Below, in pieces: positions 63,226 through 64,000 of a stretch of 64,000 nt of DNA (positions are counted from its first letter, which is position 1; each line of letters opens with the position of its first letter). The notes below the pieces were generated by a model, which was not told where the DNA came from, searched no databases, and saw only the letters and a list, made by a program, of their open reading frames with translations. A program made the translations under genes and the position numbers. Source of the stretch: Cellulophaga sp. Hel_I_12 (GTDB lineage Bacteria; Bacteroidota; Bacteroidia; Flavobacteriales; Flavobacteriaceae); NCBI RefSeq assembly GCF_000799565.1, contig NZ_JUHB01000001.1:2049501-2113500 (forward strand), read 5' to 3'.

Positions 63226-64000
63226 TTACATTTTCATCAACCACTGCTTCATATCTACTTGCTTGCCAATAATAGTTTTTAAATCGCTAATGGCTATACG
63301 CTCTTGTTCCATGGTATCTCGATGGCGAATCGTCACCGTTTTATCTTCTAAAGACTGATGATCAACGGTAATACAAAAAGGAGTTCCGTTGGCGTCTTGC
63401 CTTCTATAGCGGCGCCCTACAGCATCTTTTTCATCGTAAGCTACACTAAAATCCCACTTTAAATCTTCTACAATTTCAGTAGCTAATTCTGGCAACCCAT
63501 CTTTTTTAACTAAAGGTAAAATAGCAGCTTTTGTTGGGGCTAATACCGATGGCAATTTTAAAACCGTTCTAGTGGTACCATTTTCTAATTCCTCTTCTTG
63601 TAATGAATTTGAAAAAACGGCTAGAAACATACGGTCTAAACCTATGGAGGTTTCTACTACATACGGTACATAATTTTTTTGCAAGTCATTATCAAAATAC
63701 TGTAATTTTTTTCCTGAATGTTTTTCGTGCTGTGATAAATCAAAATCAGTTCTAGAATGTATGCCTTCTAGCTCTTTAAAACCAAATGGAAATTTAAACT
63801 CAATATCAGCAGCGGCATCGGCATAGTGTGCTAATTTTTCATGATCGTGAAAACGATAGTTTTCTGCACCCATTCCTAATGACAAGTGCCATTTCATACG
63901 GGTTTCTTTCCATTTTTCGTACCACTCTTGTTGGGTGCCTGGCTGAATAAAAAATTGCATTTCCATTTGTTCAAATTCGCGTTGGCGGAAGATAAACTGT
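63226..64000 (-). CDS. glyS: Glycyl-tRNA synthetase, class II homodimeric type (N-terminus outside window)
   Basis: The minus strand is open from the right edge to the stop at 63226, 258 complete codons. The first visible residues are QFIFRQREFEQMEMQF, the class II motif 2 region of glycyl-tRNA synthetase. WHLSLGMGAENYRFHDHEK and AAADIEFKFPFG follow, then VVETSIGLDRMFLAV (motif 3 with the ATP-binding Arg). The C-terminal 110 residues are the anticodon-binding domain (PTKAAILPLVKKDG). It is the bacterial/eukaryotic-like alpha2 form rather than the alpha2-beta2 form. The start codon is beyond base 64000. Confidence 0.95.
   Translation of the reverse strand, partial: QFIFRQREFEQMEMQFFIQPGTQQEWYEKWKETRMKWHLSLGMGAENYRFHDHEKLAHYADAAADIEFKFPFGFKELEGIHSRTDFDLSQHEKHSGKKLQYFDNDLQKNYVPYVVETSIGLDRMFLAVFSNSLQEEELENGTTRTVLKLPSVLAPTKAAILPLVKKDGLPELATEIVEDLKWDFSVAYDEKDAVGRRYRRQDANGTPFCITVDHQSLEDKTVTIRHRDTMEQERIAISDLKTIIGKQVDMKQWLMKM

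Overview
The window looks like the chromosome of a marine-type Flavobacteriaceae (Bacteroidota). Supporting signs are TAnnTTTG promoter boxes upstream of many genes, a type IX secretion (T9SS) sorting domain, SprB-type repeats, SusC-like TonB receptors, AT-rich spacers, and Flavobacteriia gene pairings (HU next to rng; glmS, DUF4270, GlgA-like and panC together; atpDC apart from the other ATP synthase genes). No rRNA, tRNA, CRISPR array, phage or transposase was seen. The species is not identifiable by eye.

Layout. 1-4228: mutY (runs off the left edge), an HU protein, a 29-residue basic ribosomal-type protein, rng, an RDD membrane protein and recX. 4229-4610: a gene-free stretch of CTTCGAC-type repeats. 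4611-9449: a small outer-membrane barrel protein, a JmjC/cupin-like protein, bioB, and a LytS/LytTR two-component pair. 9505-17896: flotillin and an NfeD-like partner, then biotin genes in two minus-strand blocks (bioF-DUF2007-bioD and bioA-ketoacyl synthase) separated by a plus-strand glycosyltransferase.

18131-40223 is the unusual part. It is 22 kb of giant exported proteins on the plus strand: an 821-residue barrel protein with a helical tail; an 1854-residue protein with an HELGH metalloprotease motif and an AT-rich C-terminal half of polymorphic-toxin type; two small AT-rich genes in the immunity-gene position; a DUF559 nuclease; a 1686-residue all-beta protein; a five-FN3 protein; and a 1617-residue SprB-repeat protein with a T9SS sorting tail. 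GC-rich palindromic repeats, one present as two near-identical 42-base copies, sit at the gene junctions, and a 7-base tandem repeat lies just upstream of the FN3 gene. My reading is a T9SS-linked surface or contact-dependent toxin system with an exchangeable toxin/immunity cassette. This is inference.

40305-64000 is mostly housekeeping: an M61 peptidase, a DUF2975/XRE pair, atpC and atpD, a SusC-type receptor, glmS, a DUF4270 lipoprotein, a truncated glycogen-synthase-like protein, panC-panD-flippase, a hydrolase-fold protein lacking its serine, radA, a proline-iminopeptidase-like lipoprotein, a Tas-like aldo/keto reductase, xth, a siderophore-type TonB receptor, and glyS (runs off the right edge). 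Several vitamin genes (panD, bioB, probably bioF) have a promoter box ending 4-6 bases before the start codon, suggesting leaderless mRNAs.
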